In this document: piece after piece, positions 22,956-38,666 of the stretch
Numbering within the stretch: the stretch's first letter is position 1
How the letters are laid out: every line of letters starts with the position of its first letter
Source: Heliocybe sulcata
Lineage: Eukaryota; Basidiomycota; Agaricomycetes; Gloeophyllales; Gloeophyllaceae
Assembly: GCA_004369045.1 (NCBI GenBank)
Contig: ML213519.1
Coordinates: 445,795 to 509,794, forward strand
DNA length: 64,000 nt
Direction: 5' to 3'
The notes under the pieces: model-generated
Told to the model about the DNA's origin: nothing
Seen by the model: the letters and a program-made list of their open reading frames with translations, nothing else
Database searches by the model: none
Program-made: the position numbers and the translations under genes

Positions 22956-25040
22956 CTAGTGCCCAAAACATGGCAGCCACTCGTCCAATGCCAACTGGAA
23001 TAACCCCAAACCAGAGTAGAACGGCTCCTGTGAGACCGGACTGTAGAACCCTACAGTCTTGAAGTCTGTATGATTAGAATCCGGGGTGATGAGCACCCGC
23101 AAGTCCGACACGTGCACCATATTGGAATGCAGTAGGCCGAAGAACGTGTCATTAGCGGGGGATGAGTTGCACCTGTTGTTGAATTCGATGAGAGGATCTG
23201 CATATGCTGAGCGAAAAGGGCGGCTTACGCTGGTACGGCGACTGTAGAATTGCGGAAGGGCGAATTTGGCTCGATGGAGGCGAGGCCCATCGTACGCCAC
23301 GGATCGACTGCGACGATACTATTATACACCGTTCTAGCGTTGGAATCAAAAATTCGGACTTACATTCGCCATTCGTCCAGAACACATTCGAGGGGTTCAT
23401 GTCCCACCCGCCGTACTTGTTCACATTCTCGACCTGCGGCGCGGGCGGAAGGCCCGCCGGGAAAGCCTCGTTACAGCCCTGCTGGAACACCTCGAGCGAC
23501 CTGAACGAGGTCTCGATAGAGAGCGGGTTATTCGGGTCGCCACGTTGATAGAATCCTGGAGTTGGAGGTGAGCTCCAGAGGCGTATCTGAAGTGGAGACA
23601 TCCTGACCGTATTCGGAGCAATACTGCCACATCCAGCTGCGGTCTTGGACAGGGTCGTCCGGGCTGCCAGGGATGGCGTCGTAGTCCGTCTCAGCCAGAC
23701 CTGTCAGGAAGGCTCGGAACGCGACTTCGATGCCGTACGTCGCGGCGAGACCGGCTTCCATCGGAGCTTGTGTGTAGTTCTGCGTCTCTAGAATGTTGCA
23801 AAACGGCAGGAGAGATGCTTGGAAGCCGTAGTACTGTTCCGGTCATTCCTCCGTCATACGGGAGAGGTTGGGGAGAGGTTACCTGGTAGAAGCTCAACGG
23901 GTCCATGAGGATCCCGGCAGCCTGCAAGTTCGTCGCATTCGCCGCCTGCTCGAGCGTCAAGTTCTGCGCGCCACTCGTATCCCCGCCCGGCCCGCTCATC
24001 TCAGCAAACAGCAGCCGATACTTCATCTGGTCCGCCGCAGCTCGGTCCCCGCCGCCCAGAGTCCCGTCGACGTACTTGGTCACGGCCACCCAGTCGGCGG
24101 AGCAGTTCCGCGTGAGGCTGCGCTCCGCCGCCTTGTAGTAGCTGGCCATGTCGACCTGCGCTTCGACGGGCGCGGAGCTCGCCCAGGTCGCGAAGATGGT
24201 CTCGGGGTTGCGCACGCGTAGGAGCGCGCCGCGGACGCCGGGGTAGGACCCGCCCAGCCAGATCCATGGCGCGGTGGACGGGTGGAGGATGTTCGGGCTC
24301 ACGGTTGGGTGGGTGAAGCGGTTGGCGAAGTAGACGACGTCTTCGAGCGCTTGTTCGGTCGTTAGGAATTGCCACTCCGCTGCGGTGGTATTTTCCTATA
24401 TATAAGAGTGTCTTCTAGGAATCTCTTCGTTGTCTATTTCCTGGCGACTTACGTTGACGGGGAAGGGCTGCGAGTCGCCGTAGTATCGATGTTCCCATAA
24501 GACGGCTATGCCGCCGTAGCGTTTTGCCAGCCGCATCGTCGCCGAGAGGCCATGGTATTCCTGAACATCATAAATGCTGGGAAAAGCGGGATGGTGAGGA
24601 TGATAGACGCACCTGCAGGTAGTACGGCAAGAGCGGCTCTGCGTTCTGTTCCCCAGAATCAAAAACTGGGGTGCGGAATATGCTCGCTGAAATGGACGGC
24701 AAGGGTCAATTGACCAAGCACGTACGGAAGACGGGTCCCCCGGGTTTGTAATATGTCGCATTTACCCAATAGCGGTTGGGATATGTGCCAGAGGCGTTAC
24801 CGAAGTGGTCTATCGGCATCTACAGAGGGAATAACAAATGAGTTGTATTTCGGATGCAGCGGTTCACATGTGAGGGTGTGCACTGACGTCAAAGAAAAGC
24901 GCAGGGTTTTCTGCCACTTCCGTCCTCGGTACCGGCGCGAGGTACTCTCGGAACGCGAGAGACGGGGTGGCGCAGCTGCATACCAGGATCAAAAGCCAAA
25001 GTGACAAATATCCAGTGGCACGTGCTGGCCAGTGCATCAT
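22956..25040 (-). CDS. Secreted serine peptidase, family S28 (prolyl carboxypeptidase-like)
   Basis: The gene starts at ATG 25040 with a signal peptide (LSLWLLILVCSCATPSLA) and stops at 22956. It has at least seven short introns. Family order is complete. PIDHFGNASGTYPNRYWV comes first, then LAKRYGGIAVLWEHRYYGDS, then the nucleophile elbow GGSYPGVRGAL (the usual form is GGSYGG). NGEFDPWRTMGL carries the catalytic Asp, and NMVHVSDLRVL the catalytic His. The NGE/FDPW junction is split by an intron near 23256-23370 but restored in phase. S28 enzymes remove residues after proline in secreted or vacuolar peptides, suiting extracellular nutrition. The C-terminus ends WLPCFGH. It is divergent from the GMC oxidoreductase. 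Confidence 0.94.
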
Positions 25041-25084
25041 GGTCGACTGGGAGGCTGATCGCAGCCGTATACCAGGCAGGAGAA

Positions 25085-25092
25085 CTTATATA
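25085..25092 (-). promoter_or_regulatory. TATA box of the S28 peptidase gene
   Basis: TATATAAG read on the minus strand, about 45-52 nt upstream of ATG 25040, a usual position for strongly regulated fungal genes. Confidence 0.5.
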
Positions 25093-25295
25093 CAGACATT
25101 GCGATAAGCCTCAGGTGCGTCCTCGTCTTCGCGATAAGTCTTTTGCTGGGGATACACACTGCACTGTCCTGCGGGAAAGGGACGGCAGAGAACCAGCACG
25201 TGAGACATGAATCGTCGTCTCAGCGGTCCGGAGAGGGATGCCGAGGCAACGCTAAACATAGGATTAAGTTAGTATCTCCGGTGTGAAGGTGAGTA

Positions 25296-25765
25296 CAGTC
25301 GACCCTGTCCTAACCCATACCTCACCCACAACCTCAAATAACCCATAGATTTTTCCGTCCACCGACCGCGTTCCCTAAAAAATTGTTGAAGGCCCATAAC
25401 TCAGTAAAACCCCATAACCCATACCTTCCTAGGATTGAGTCCAAATCTAAGCCTAATTTGGTTATTTGAGGCAAAGTCTTGGCAGTATGGACTAACATTT
25501 ACCTATGTAGGATATCATGCATCATGGGAGGGTAAAAGGTACGATACCAGACGCGAATTCCTTCATCATACCAATGCCAGATAGGCCCAAATGTCATTCT
25601 TCTTGGTGGTGTCACAAGGTGGTATCACAAGGTGGTACATCTCTTCTAACCCATACTCTGCCGAAACCCATACCTGCAGTATAATTTCATGGACATTTGC
25701 TGGACCCGCACCGCGTTGCTTTCGGCGTGCTTTCGGCGTCCACGGACCGTTATGAGAGTCGACTG
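25296..25765. mobile_element. Non-autonomous pogo/Tc1-mariner-like MITE
   Basis: The 470-bp element begins CAGTCGACCCTG and ends in the inverted form of CAGTCGACTCTC. It is flanked on both sides by TA (25294-25295 and 25766-25767), the target duplication of the Tc1/mariner superfamily. CAGT(C/T)GACC termini are typical of the pogo/Tigger/Fot group. It encodes no transposase. Inside, the motif AACCCATA recurs (near 25312, 25344, 25415, 25648, 25666), largely toward the ends, and two small tandem repeats occur (TCACAAGGTGGTA near 25613 and GCTTTCGGCGT near 25717). Confidence 0.75.
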
Positions 25766-25767
25766 TA

Positions 25768-29051
<3,284 letters not shown>

Positions 29052-30566
29052 ACGCTCATCTATGGAACAATTTGCTAGTCCCCTTGCACGTAATAGTAAC
29101 CGAACTCTCCTCTTCGCTTTGTTGTTTTGGTATGGACTGTTTGCTGTCATCACGGACATATCTTTATGTAGATTTACATTGATTCTTCGTCTCGGACATG
29201 TCTGCCCATGGGTAGAGGCCAGCCAGTTGCTGACTACCACTTTCGTTTAGCGCTCGGATTCGTGTCGATACCTCGTCTTGCATAGTCTGTAGTTAGTATT
29301 ATGCTCTCGGAGTAATGTAGCTATGGTGCGGATATGTGCTATGTATAGTACATGGGTGGAAGTTGAAGTAATTGTTGAATATCGAAATTCAAACATCCGC
29401 TCGAGTCTTCGATGTGCGTGCGCCTTACTGTCCTACCGCGCACTTGCAAGCTTCGCGGGGCGTTCGTCTTCTGCATCCACCGAACCGCTCGTTCTCCATT
29501 CTTAATGTACACCATGGACCAGAAATATGCACCAGAAATATACGATGCTGCAGTGGCGAAGAATAGAATATTGCTCCCGCTTGCAACATAACAAAACCTG
29601 CGGACCTCGTCTGGCAGTTGATATCTGCTTGCTCGCCTAGTACCCGGCTTCTTTATCAAGGAGACGTCCAACAGCAAGTCTAGGCAGTCCCTGTCGTCTG
29701 CAATTGCCTGTCCAACATCTGGGGCACTTCGGTCGTACAGATTCCGACTCGATGCTGGGAGCTCGGAAGCGTTTGTATCCTCTCTGCTATCGCTTCAGCG
29801 GCTGGGTTCTGCAGGTACAACTCGGAACTCAATCCGCTAGTCGTAACGGAAGCATTCAGCAACTGCACGCGAATGCTGATCTTCTCGAATTCAGAACGAT
29901 CAGCACCGGAGGGCTGTGCTGTCGAGGTTCTTCTCTTAGACGGTATGTGCTTCTTTGAGTGGGCTGATATGTCCGCTGGAGCAATAAACCTGCCTACTTA
30001 GCGCCGGGTGGGATCTTATCTCGACAAATGCAAGAATCAAACGAGGATAGCCAGCGAACGTGCGACCGGTCATCCTCATCACTGTCGAGTATATGCCCCA
30101 GATGTCTGAGTGAGCGACTTGGGTATGCTTATCTCCTGGTCAGACAGCCTGGTGAGATGCATACCTAAGCCGCTCAGTGTTTGAACTCGCTGAGGCAGAG
30201 TCCAATGATGTGGAGAAGTCGCCAAATGTTGCAAAAAGTAAGGCTGATCTCAATGGCGTCTATGACTCCAGTCCAGCCAGCCATGCATTTCGCGACTGGT
30301 TTGCGCTGCCCCTGGCTTGCATCAGCGCCATGCTATCTTGAGGCTCGGAGTGACAAGATGGCAACATACATAACCTATGGCTATAATAGCGCATCCCCTG
30401 CAAGATCCGAATGTCTCGCCAGACGTTTCTGGGTGGCGGGGCGCTTGTGCGCAGATTTTGCTATTCCTTGCGCAACCGCACCCAGGGCGGGGCTTCGCGA
30501 TAAGGCCTGCCCTGTCTGGATTTTGGTGTCGTTATGTTCCCGATTAACGGAGCACTGCGCCTGAGA
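29052..30566. other. Intergenic, no supported gene
   Basis: About 1.5 kb between the GMC gene and the potassium transporter. Minus-strand frames at 29339-29677 and 29680-29868 are open but have no motif or splice continuity and may be gene remnants. A strong inverted repeat lies at 30106-30179 (listed separately). Confidence 0.4.
30106..30179. repeat. Imperfect inverted repeat, arms about 21 bp
   Basis: GAGTGAGCGACTTGGGTATGC, about 30108-30128, is the near-exact complement of the segment about 30159-30179, with a loop of about 30 nt. It could form a hairpin. No flanking target duplication was identified. Confidence 0.6.
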
Positions 30567-30573
30567 TATAAAA
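30567..30573 (+). promoter_or_regulatory. TATA box of the potassium transporter gene
   Basis: TATAAAA lies about 52-58 nt upstream of ATG 30625. Confidence 0.5.
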
Positions 30574-30624
30574 TGCCACAGACGCTCCACTAACCCCAGT
30601 GTCATTCGCTTGCTGCTGCTCACA

Positions 30625-33600
30625 ATGGCCCAGTCGCTAACAGCGCTCGAGAATGGAGGTGTAAGGACAGCAGTGCGGGTACGGGGCTTTGCGCTGCTGC
30701 TTCTCAGCTTCCAGACGCTAGGTGGGTTCTGTATCACGCTGTATGAACGTGTGACTGACTTCCTTGTCCAGGCGTCATCTATTCCGACATTGGAACGTCT
30801 CCCCTCTATGTCTTAAACGGTATATGGCCTTCCAGCGGCCCGCTGCCCTCAGACGAGGACATTATTGGTGGGATTAGCGCCATTGTTTGGTCGTTGACTC
30901 TCCTCCCACTCATGAAATATGTACGCATTGACGCTGTTGTCTGCGAACGTGTCTTCGCGTACTAACAAAGTACCTTCGTCGTAGGTCCTCATCTGCTTGA
31001 GGTTCGGTACCGGAGAAGGTACGGACTTCGACGACTCAACTCTCGCCCTACCGAACTGACACATTATTCCAGGCGAGGGTGGAACGTTCGCATTGTTCCA
31101 AGGGCTCTACCCGCGGAAAGAGCGCGACCCCGAATACGAGCGCAGCCTGACAAAGGAAAGCATCGGACACGCCAGCAAGTCGAGCTCCGCAAGACTCTCT
31201 CCCCGCCTTCGCTGGCCTCTTCTGATATGGGTACGGCACCTCGCATTGTTTGACTCAGTATTTATCAACCGCACATTTTCTAGTGCTTGCTCGGTACCAG
31301 CCTGACGCTCGCAGACGGTATTTTCACGCCGGCTGTATCGGTGACGAGCGCTGTTGGGGGTATCGCCGTGGCCAAGGCGTCCGTCCAGTCCAAAGTGATC
31401 CCCATCTCCATAGTATGTCTCTGGCTATTCACTTCACGCAGTGGCTCATCGTATACTCCAGGCCTTCCTTCTTGTTTTATTCCTTGCTCAGCCGTTCGGC
31501 ACCACCAGGATCGCGTCTGTGTTTGCCCCCGGTAAGAGTCCAATAAACTGGTGCGCTTCTGTGGACTGACGGACAAGTGTAGTGACGTGCATATGGCTTC
31601 TACTCTTGGGGACTACGGGACTCGTTAACATCGTCGCTCACCCTGGTATATTCCGTGCCTTTGATCCATCTCGGGCCATCATGCGTTAGTCGAACGCTAT
31701 ATCCCACACCTGGTATGACTTCACTGACAAGCTCGCAGTGTTCGTGCGCACGAGGGACTATGACCTCCTGGCTGGTGTCCTACTGGCAGTCACGGGGTGC
31801 GAAGCCATATTCGCAAAGTACGTCCTATCCTCCACTGTCGAGGGCACTTCGTAACATGTCTCCGTGGGACAGCTTGGGTCAATTCAATATGATTTCGATT
31901 CAATTGACGTTTTCCTCCTTTGTCTACCCATGCCTGGTGCTTGCCTATCTGGGCCAGGGAGCTCGTCTGATTAGAGATGGCGAAGCGGTGTTTGGTAACA
32001 TCTTCTACCAGACTATCCCCGGTGAAGCGAATGGACCTCTCTTCTGGTGAGTGGCTGCATGAAGCGTCGGGTGCAGACCTTACCCCTACCGCGTCCCAGG
32101 ATTCTCTACGTATTCGCCATCTTTGCCACAGTGAGCAGTGCATGAATCGAGCCACTCACCTGTCTTGACTTGTTTGCCCAGTTGATCGCGTCCCAAGCTA
32201 TGATCACTGCCACCTTCAGCTTGGTTCAACAGCTGGTGAACATGAAGAGCCTTCCCCCGTGAGTCTTGCAAGAACTTCCTATCACGAACGAGAGCTCAAG
32301 CAGACGTGTTATCAGACTCCGGATGGTGTACACATCCGAGAAAATCCAAGGCCAAGTATACATCCCGAGCGTCAACTGGATCCGTGAGTCTTGCATGCCA
32401 TCTGCACGTACCAGCTGATCTTGATGACTCTCCTAGTGATGATTCTAACCATTGTCGTCGTCGGCGCATTCAAGAGCTCCACGGCCTTGACCAACGCCTA
32501 CGGGTGAGCTCAGGCACTCAGCATTTCACAGCGCTTGTCTAAGTCACAAATGTTGCACATAGGTTTGCTGTAGCGACTGTCATGTTCTCTACGACGGTGC
32601 TCATCGCGCTCCATATGCGATACGTGAAATTCTGGCCGGTAGTTGTCGGCATAGCCTATCTGGTCGTCTTCGGCTTCTTTGACGGCGAGTCCAGCCTTAT
32701 GCCTCTCGGCCGCAGAAGTCTGAGACTATTTTAGGTCTATTCTGGGGTGCGGCGCTGAGGAAGATACCATTTGGGGCTTGGGTGCCGTTGATGATCGGCA
32801 TAATATAGTAAGCCAAGAAGATGCAGTAGAGATAGTATGACTGACAGATTATCCTCAGCATGGTCATTATGGTCTTCTGGACTTGGGCAAAGGTAATCCT
32901 GTTCCTGTTTCCCTCTGCCGGTGCTGATTTATGGATCTCCCATTGGTAGGGTCTCGAAGATTCCTTCGACGGCGCCAACCGCCGCAGCCTCCGCCGCTTC
33001 ATCGTGACCAAGTCTAACGCCGACGAGTACGACGAACCCGAGGTCCTCCAAGTCCGGCGGGACGACATCACCGGGTCTGAAGGCAGCATTACTGAATCGG
33101 AGAACTCGGCATCTGAGAAGGGATCAGGCGACAAGGCGTACTACCTCGCCGCCAACGACGACGACAAGATGGTGGAATGCCTGAAGCTTGCGCGCATCCC
33201 GACATGCGCCGTGTTCCATAAACTGACGGGCGGGAAGGGCGTGCCGCATTCGTTCATCGGGTTTGTTAGGCAGTGGCCGGCCTTGCCTGAAGTTATCGTG
33301 AGTGAAGGCCTACCAAGCGCATGGGCGGCATGGGGCATGGTCTGAGAAAGCTTTTCTAGATTTTCCTATCCGCTCGCGTCCTCCCCGTCGCCCGGATCTC
33401 CCCAGACGACCGCTACGTGGTGGATAAGGTTCGCAGTGTGGACGGTAAGCCTATCTCGTGGGAACGGCAAGTATGATATACTGACGGTATTCGAATCGGG
33501 CAGGGTTCTACGCGGCGACGTACAACCTCGGGTTCCGGGAGGACTTCGACGTCAACGTCGACCAGATAATCTCTCAGATCTGTGACCTTGAAGCCCGCGT

Positions 33601-33969
33601 GGACCCAGAGCACGCAGCCGAGAGAGCAAGGCGAATACGCGCGGCTGCTGCCACCACGACGCATATGTGAGCTCCCATGCCGTTTCATCCTGCGTAGGAA
33701 CTGAAGGATTTCTGATATTCTAGTGTCCCTGGGTACCATGTTACGTCCGAACGTCTTTCGGGTGGACCACTCACCGCTGTCATCGACTGGATGAGAGCTA
33801 TCCTGGTCGAGAGCGTTTACCGGCCCCTTCTCAATATGTTCCCAGACACCGCGAATTGGGTCGGGTCTCACGACGAGTAAGTCCCACAATTATTTCCATG
33901 CTAAGTTGCAGTCGCTTACCTTGTGTTCTACGCAGGATCATCCGTGTCGGCGTCAACGCTACTATCTGA
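30625..33969 (+). CDS. HAK/KUP-type potassium transporter
   Basis: A many-intron gene from ATG 30625 to TGA 33967-33969, roughly 780 residues. The N-terminal membrane half shows the family hallmark VIYSDIGTSPLYVLNGIWP, then GEGEGGTFALFQGLYPR and ADGIFTPAVSVTSAVGG. Further helices are visible (VVTCIWLLLLGTTGLVNIV, FSSFVYPCLVLAYLGQGARL, QAMITATFSLVQQLVNMK, ILTIVVVGAFKSSTALTNAY), about 12 in total. A long soluble C-terminal part follows from about 32950, rich in Glu/Ser, with CLKLARIPTCAVFHKLTGG. The product ends RVGVNATI. Fungal HAK proteins take up K+ with H+ or Na+ at the plasma membrane and are usually induced by K+ starvation. Confidence 0.94.
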
Positions 33970-34315
33970 TTAAGGTTGGGCTGCGATGTCAGATATTGGG
34001 GGCTTCAGTCTTGGTTTCGGCTTCTCATAAGTTATAAAGGACGCGATAGCTAGCTTACCGGCTATTTTCCGACTATGTACTATTACTTCTCCTATTCTTG
34101 TATTATCACGCTTCTCATGTTCCTTCGCGGGATGAAGTGTCAGAATCTAGCATATCATTACGCTTCAGAGCAGGGAGTCATTATACGGTACACGCACAAG
34201 ACCGTGATCTACAACACATCTAAGTTAGGCCGAACCATCCCAAGATCACGGGTCCGTCCACAAGAACTTATAATAAAATACTATAACACGACCATCGTCC
34301 ACAACAGGCCCTCGC

Positions 34316-35912
34316 CTACCACCAGCGAATCTCCGTCCACAACAGCGGCCCAAACACCACACACGCCGTCCAGAACACATGCACCGACTTGACAGCCAGC
34401 ACAGGGTACTCATCCAGCCTCGGGATCGCGTGCACCGGTTTCTCGCGACCAGGCACAGGGACGGGCCGCGCGTGCGTGAACATCACCCAGATGCTATAGA
34501 ACGCCACGGCGAAGAAGTGGCGGGCCAGAAGAAGTGGTGAAGGGGCGATACTGTGTACATGAGATTAGAAAACTCGTGAAATCGAGAAAAGGAAGGAAGG
34601 TGCGTACCCGGCGAGGAGCGAGACGGGCCCGCGGACGCAGTTCCCGCCACGCTCGAAGTATTTGAAGCACCCTGTGCGGAGGACTTCTAGTGATTCATCT
34701 ACAAAATTTCCAAATTAGCACGCTATTTCGCGATACTCTGACCTGCACACCCACCTTCGGCGCCAAACAAATCATACAATGCCACACTCAAAATATTGAT
34801 TGTCGCCGCCAAGCCCTTTCTTCTCCAATGCCACGTATGCAGCACGCCGCTGATCTCCCTCCAATCATGCAAATCCCTCACCTCGCTCAACAGCTCCGTC
34901 AGGATGACCGCGTCATTGAACGCAACGGTCATCCCGCCGCCAGTCAGGGGATGCCGCATGTTCCATGCATCGCCGACGAGGAAGCTCCCTTCCTTGGTGT
35001 GGTAGCCGCCTTGCTCGGTCGGGGGGAGGAAGGAGTTGGGCATGCGCCGGAGACGGTCTTTTTCGAGCGCGGTGTGGATGGGGACGTGCAGGGCGGCGGG
35101 GAGTTGAGGGACGATGTTAGATAGGATGAAGCCCTTGGACAGGAATGAATATTAGCCCGCATTGTAGAGACGATGATACGTACCTTCAAATCAGAAGGGA
35201 GGGGGGCGCGGACGTCAACGAGCATGCGGGTATCGTGCTCTTCGATTTGGTAGAGTAAGACGGGGCCGTTTCCGCGGACCAAGCAGACAGTGCCGTGCTG
35301 GGGAATGGGTAGTCTTGCGTCTTCAAGAACGGCTCCTACGAAATAGCTGCGAGTAGCTGACTTTGCCGCTGCCTTGCCCATAACTGTGGTTCTGAAATTC
35401 GAAAAGCACCCGTCCGCGACGACAACCAAATCCGCAAAGAAGCTCTCCTTTTCTCCGTCCCTTGTTGCCCTCACTCCGAGCACCCTCTTCGTGAAGGGAC
35501 ACTCGATGAGCTCGTTCACCGTCGCCTCGATCACATCTACTCCTGGGGCGTTCTTGGCCTTTTCCCGCAACGCCATGATGAACTTCCCATGGTGGAAGCT
35601 CCTTCCTTCCAGGCGGTCGGGGTAGGGGATATGCACATTCTCACCCGTCTTGGCGACACAGTAGCCGTGCACCGGAATGGCACCAATGCCTTCCAGACAA
35701 TCTTCCATGCCCAATTTCCGCAGAGCGGCAACTCCACCAGGTTGAAGAAGCTCGCCGACAATACGGTCGGGCTCAGCAAGGGAACGCTCTAGCAGAGCGA
35801 TGCGAAGGGGCTTTCGGCGGGCGGAGGAAGGGGCGTGAGCGAGCGCATGGGCGAGGGCACTGCCTACGACGCCGGCCCCGACGATGAGCACGTCGTACGG
35901 TTGTGACCACAT
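34316..35912 (-). CDS. erg1: Squalene epoxidase (squalene monooxygenase)
   Basis: Four exons: 35912-35184, 35133-34755, 34698-34608 and 34550-34316, all in phase, giving about 477 residues. The N-terminus has the FAD Rossmann motif DVLIVGAGVVGSALAHALAH. RIVGELLQPGGVAALRKLGM, the internal VVADGCFSNFR and the C-terminal FAD motif GDAWNMRHPLTGGGMTVAF are diagnostic for squalene epoxidase. The C-terminus has two hydrophobic stretches for ER/lipid droplet membrane (FFAVAFYSIWVMF and VHVFWTACVVFGPLLW). The enzyme makes 2,3-oxidosqualene, the first oxygenation of ergosterol synthesis and the target of allylamines. No long N-terminal membrane extension is present, as is usual for fungal Erg1. Confidence 0.96.
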
Positions 35913-36572
35913 TGGAGTACTGTTCTAGGCGCTGGCGGCAACGTTAGCTAGGCAAGAAAGGAGCCAGCGAGAGCGGTGGCAGGTGTGGGCAAGAGCGCTC
36001 TTATATCGCCCCATATTATAATTACCCTTCAAGCTTGTTCGGGTAAAGCCGACATCCTCCTGCTCGGATGCTCTTGGTCTGGTCGACTCCAGGCTCTCAA
36101 ACGGCGGCGCCAACGACGGTCTCGCCGGTGGTACGATTACTGCGTCGTGCTACGAAACTCCCAGCGGTGTTTAGAGGTGTCTTCGATGGCCTGTTTCGGT
36201 GCTCTCTGTGCATAGCAGAATATCATATGCCAGTTTTCTCGGACGACTTGGGAAAGTGCATCACGTCTCTCGGACGCTTTTGTCAGACTCCAATGATTTT
36301 TGGCTCGGGATCTCAATCAATGACGAGGTTGACTTGCGCCGCTCATATCTATCATTTGCGCCCCAGGCTTACCCGTGCTCTTCTTGTCCGATATTAGAAT
36401 CTTCCTCGCCCTCCTCCATATTGACAGGGAACTGTCAATGTCGTCTTGGCTATGAACGGCTTCTGCCTATATCCTCACGTCAAGACATCGAGATGCGCAG
36501 CCTCGATCTTGAATTCATGCGCGTATAGATCGCAGGCCGTACATCGCGGGGGTAAAGGTGGTGCGTGAAGTA
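35913..36572. other. Intergenic, no gene seen
   Basis: Upstream region of squalene epoxidase, with TATATAAG-like sequence on the minus strand near 35999-36006. The left flank of inverted arm B follows. No credible frame. Confidence 0.5.
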
Positions 36573-37128
36573 AATGACGACGGACTTCTGGCAGCATGAG
36601 CGCGGGAGGTTCCATCATGAGCATGTTGTACCTTTCTGTCCTCTATTGTCACACTCCTTCATCGTGGACTCGCCATTCCTGCGCCAACTGTATGCGAGGA
36701 GACGACATGGTGTTATCATCACCGCCCTTCTATGCTTGGCAGTGCAGCATGAGATGAATCATCTCTCCTTAAGTGCACATAAACCCTTTGCTCTTTCTCT
36801 TCATGTGTTTGTATACCACTTTCCAAGCGTGTCGCGCTTTCGGTCAAAACAAATCTAAGGCGAGTCGGCAACTTTCGTACCACTTGATATTATATTGACG
36901 AATCTCGTAGATGCAACTCGCCTGTTGCATACCTGTACCTCTGGCTTTGCAATGGCAATTGCCCCATATCGAATCTCTCTGATGCACCACCAGCAGAAGC
37001 TTGTAGCAGGTGACTTCGGTTATAGGAAGCGGGGATTCTTCATGTGCTTCTATCTCCCATACCTTGCACATCCATAAATACAGGCCCGACCATTAGCTCC
37101 CGGTTGACAGGTTGGTAAAGTCAAGGCA

Positions 37129-37136
37129 TATATAAA
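37129..37136 (+). promoter_or_regulatory. TATA box of the intact MBL gene
   Basis: TATATAAA, about 38-45 nt upstream of ATG 37174. The same element (TATATAAAAT on the minus strand, near 3695-3705) is kept in the pseudogene arm. Confidence 0.6.
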
Positions 37137-37173
37137 GTCTTCGCTATCGCATTCACTCACCTTACCGCCCATA

Positions 37174-38465
37174 ATGCCCACGACCTCCATCGACCTGGGT
37201 ATCCCGCCCTCGACAGCTACTGTCTCCGTCTCCATCCTACATGCAGCCACTCTCAATTGTCCCGCGGAAGTCCTGCTGCGCCCTGTTGTCCCAGGTCACG
37301 AGCGTCTCATCCTACCAGTCTTCACGTTTCTTATTGAACATGAGAAGAACGGGGAGAAGAGGAAAGTGATGTTCGACTTGGGCGTTAGGAAGGACCCGGA
37401 GCAATTTTCACCCGCGGTGCAAGAGTTCCTGGGGCCATTTAGCATACACATGGAGAAGGACGTGGCAACTATGCTCAAGGAGGGTGGGGTAGACCTGGAG
37501 ACTGTAGATGCGATCATTTGGAGGTATGCATGTATTTCATAACGAAATTGTAGCTATCGAGTGACACTTCAATACAGCCATACGCATTATGATCATACGG
37601 GTCAGAAATCTAACATGTGAGAGATAGCATATCATGCTGACCTCCTCCAGGTGACCCGTCGACTTTCCCATCTACAACCGAGGTCGTCATCGGACCTGGC
37701 ACGAAGGCGGCGTTCTTCCCGCCGTATCCGGAGGGTCCCAATTCGACTGTGCTCACCAGCGACTTCGAGTGAGTCTACGAAGCCTACATCTTCATGTCAC
37801 TTTCGTCTCGCCCTCGCGAATGCAAGCTGATATCGGGTAAGAGGCCGGAAAGTCACTGAACTAGGACCAGGGGATTTCCATCTGACAATCGGCGGTCTTG
37901 GAGCTTACGATTACTTCGGGGATGGGAGTTTCTACCTGCTAGACACTCCTGGCGTAAGTACTCAACACACACGTATCTCACTTGGTACGTACTGACGGAC
38001 TCGACAAAGCATTGTCCGGGCCATATCACCGCGCTTGCCCGCGTCACGCCCACCACCTTCATCCTCATGGGCGGCGACACCTGCCACCACCCTGGGCAAC
38101 TGCGACCTAGCCCTTACATCCCCTGCCCATGTTCCCTCCTCGCCAGTGTCTCGGCCGAGCACTTCCCGCACGTCGCCTCTTCCACCGCTCAGAGCATCCC
38201 ATTATCGACGCCCCTCCTGACCGTCCCTTATACTCAGCCTTCCGCCTATACCGACCCTTTGACTGCTGCCTCCTCCATTGCGAAATTGAGTGCCTTTGAC
38301 GCGGACCCGGACGTGCTGGTCCTCATCGCGCACGATAGCACTCTCGAGGACATTGTGAGTTACTTTCCGGAGAAGGCGGATAACTGGAAGGAACAGTTGT
38401 GGAAAGAGAGAAGGTGGTCATTTCTGGATAAGGAGAGTAAGGCATGGAGGTTTTCTGTTACTTAG
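37174..38465 (+). CDS. Metallo-beta-lactamase fold hydrolase, intact copy
   Basis: Five exons: 37174-37523, 37578-37600, 37651-37768, 37842-37953 and 38010-38465, about 352 residues. The 23-nt second exon supplies SHTHYDHTG, the HxHxDH zinc motif. Later ligands are in DTPG-HCPGHITALARV, GGDTCHHPG and LIAHDST. Order and spacing match lactonase-like MBL proteins such as AHL lactonases. The N-terminal part has FTFLIEHEKNGEKRKVMFDL, a strand pair typical of the fold. No signal peptide was seen. It shares its exon plan with the paralogue at 7152-8435 and with the pseudogene at 2363-3658. The tRNA-Ile begins about 200 bp after the stop. Function is a hydrolase with unknown substrate; a lactone, ester or thioester is inferred from the family only. 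Confidence 0.95.
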
Positions 38466-38666
38466 GGGGAAGGGGGTGCAACCATCGAAATATGTATTTT
38501 CAGGAAGGATGGTGACGCGGAAGTCCTCCTGTCCTCCTGTGACTCGGAATGGTGGTAACGTGTTTTTCTTCTGCACTTCAGAAAGCTCGGATCGAATTAA
38601 AGATTCATGATCACCATGTTTCGTTGACGGTCATATGATATATATGTAAGGTAAGTCGTATGTCAT

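Noticed and set aside
29339-29868. Minus-strand frames as a membrane-protein gene
   Set aside because: No coherent splice sites, start or family motif; possibly decayed DNA, left as intergenic.
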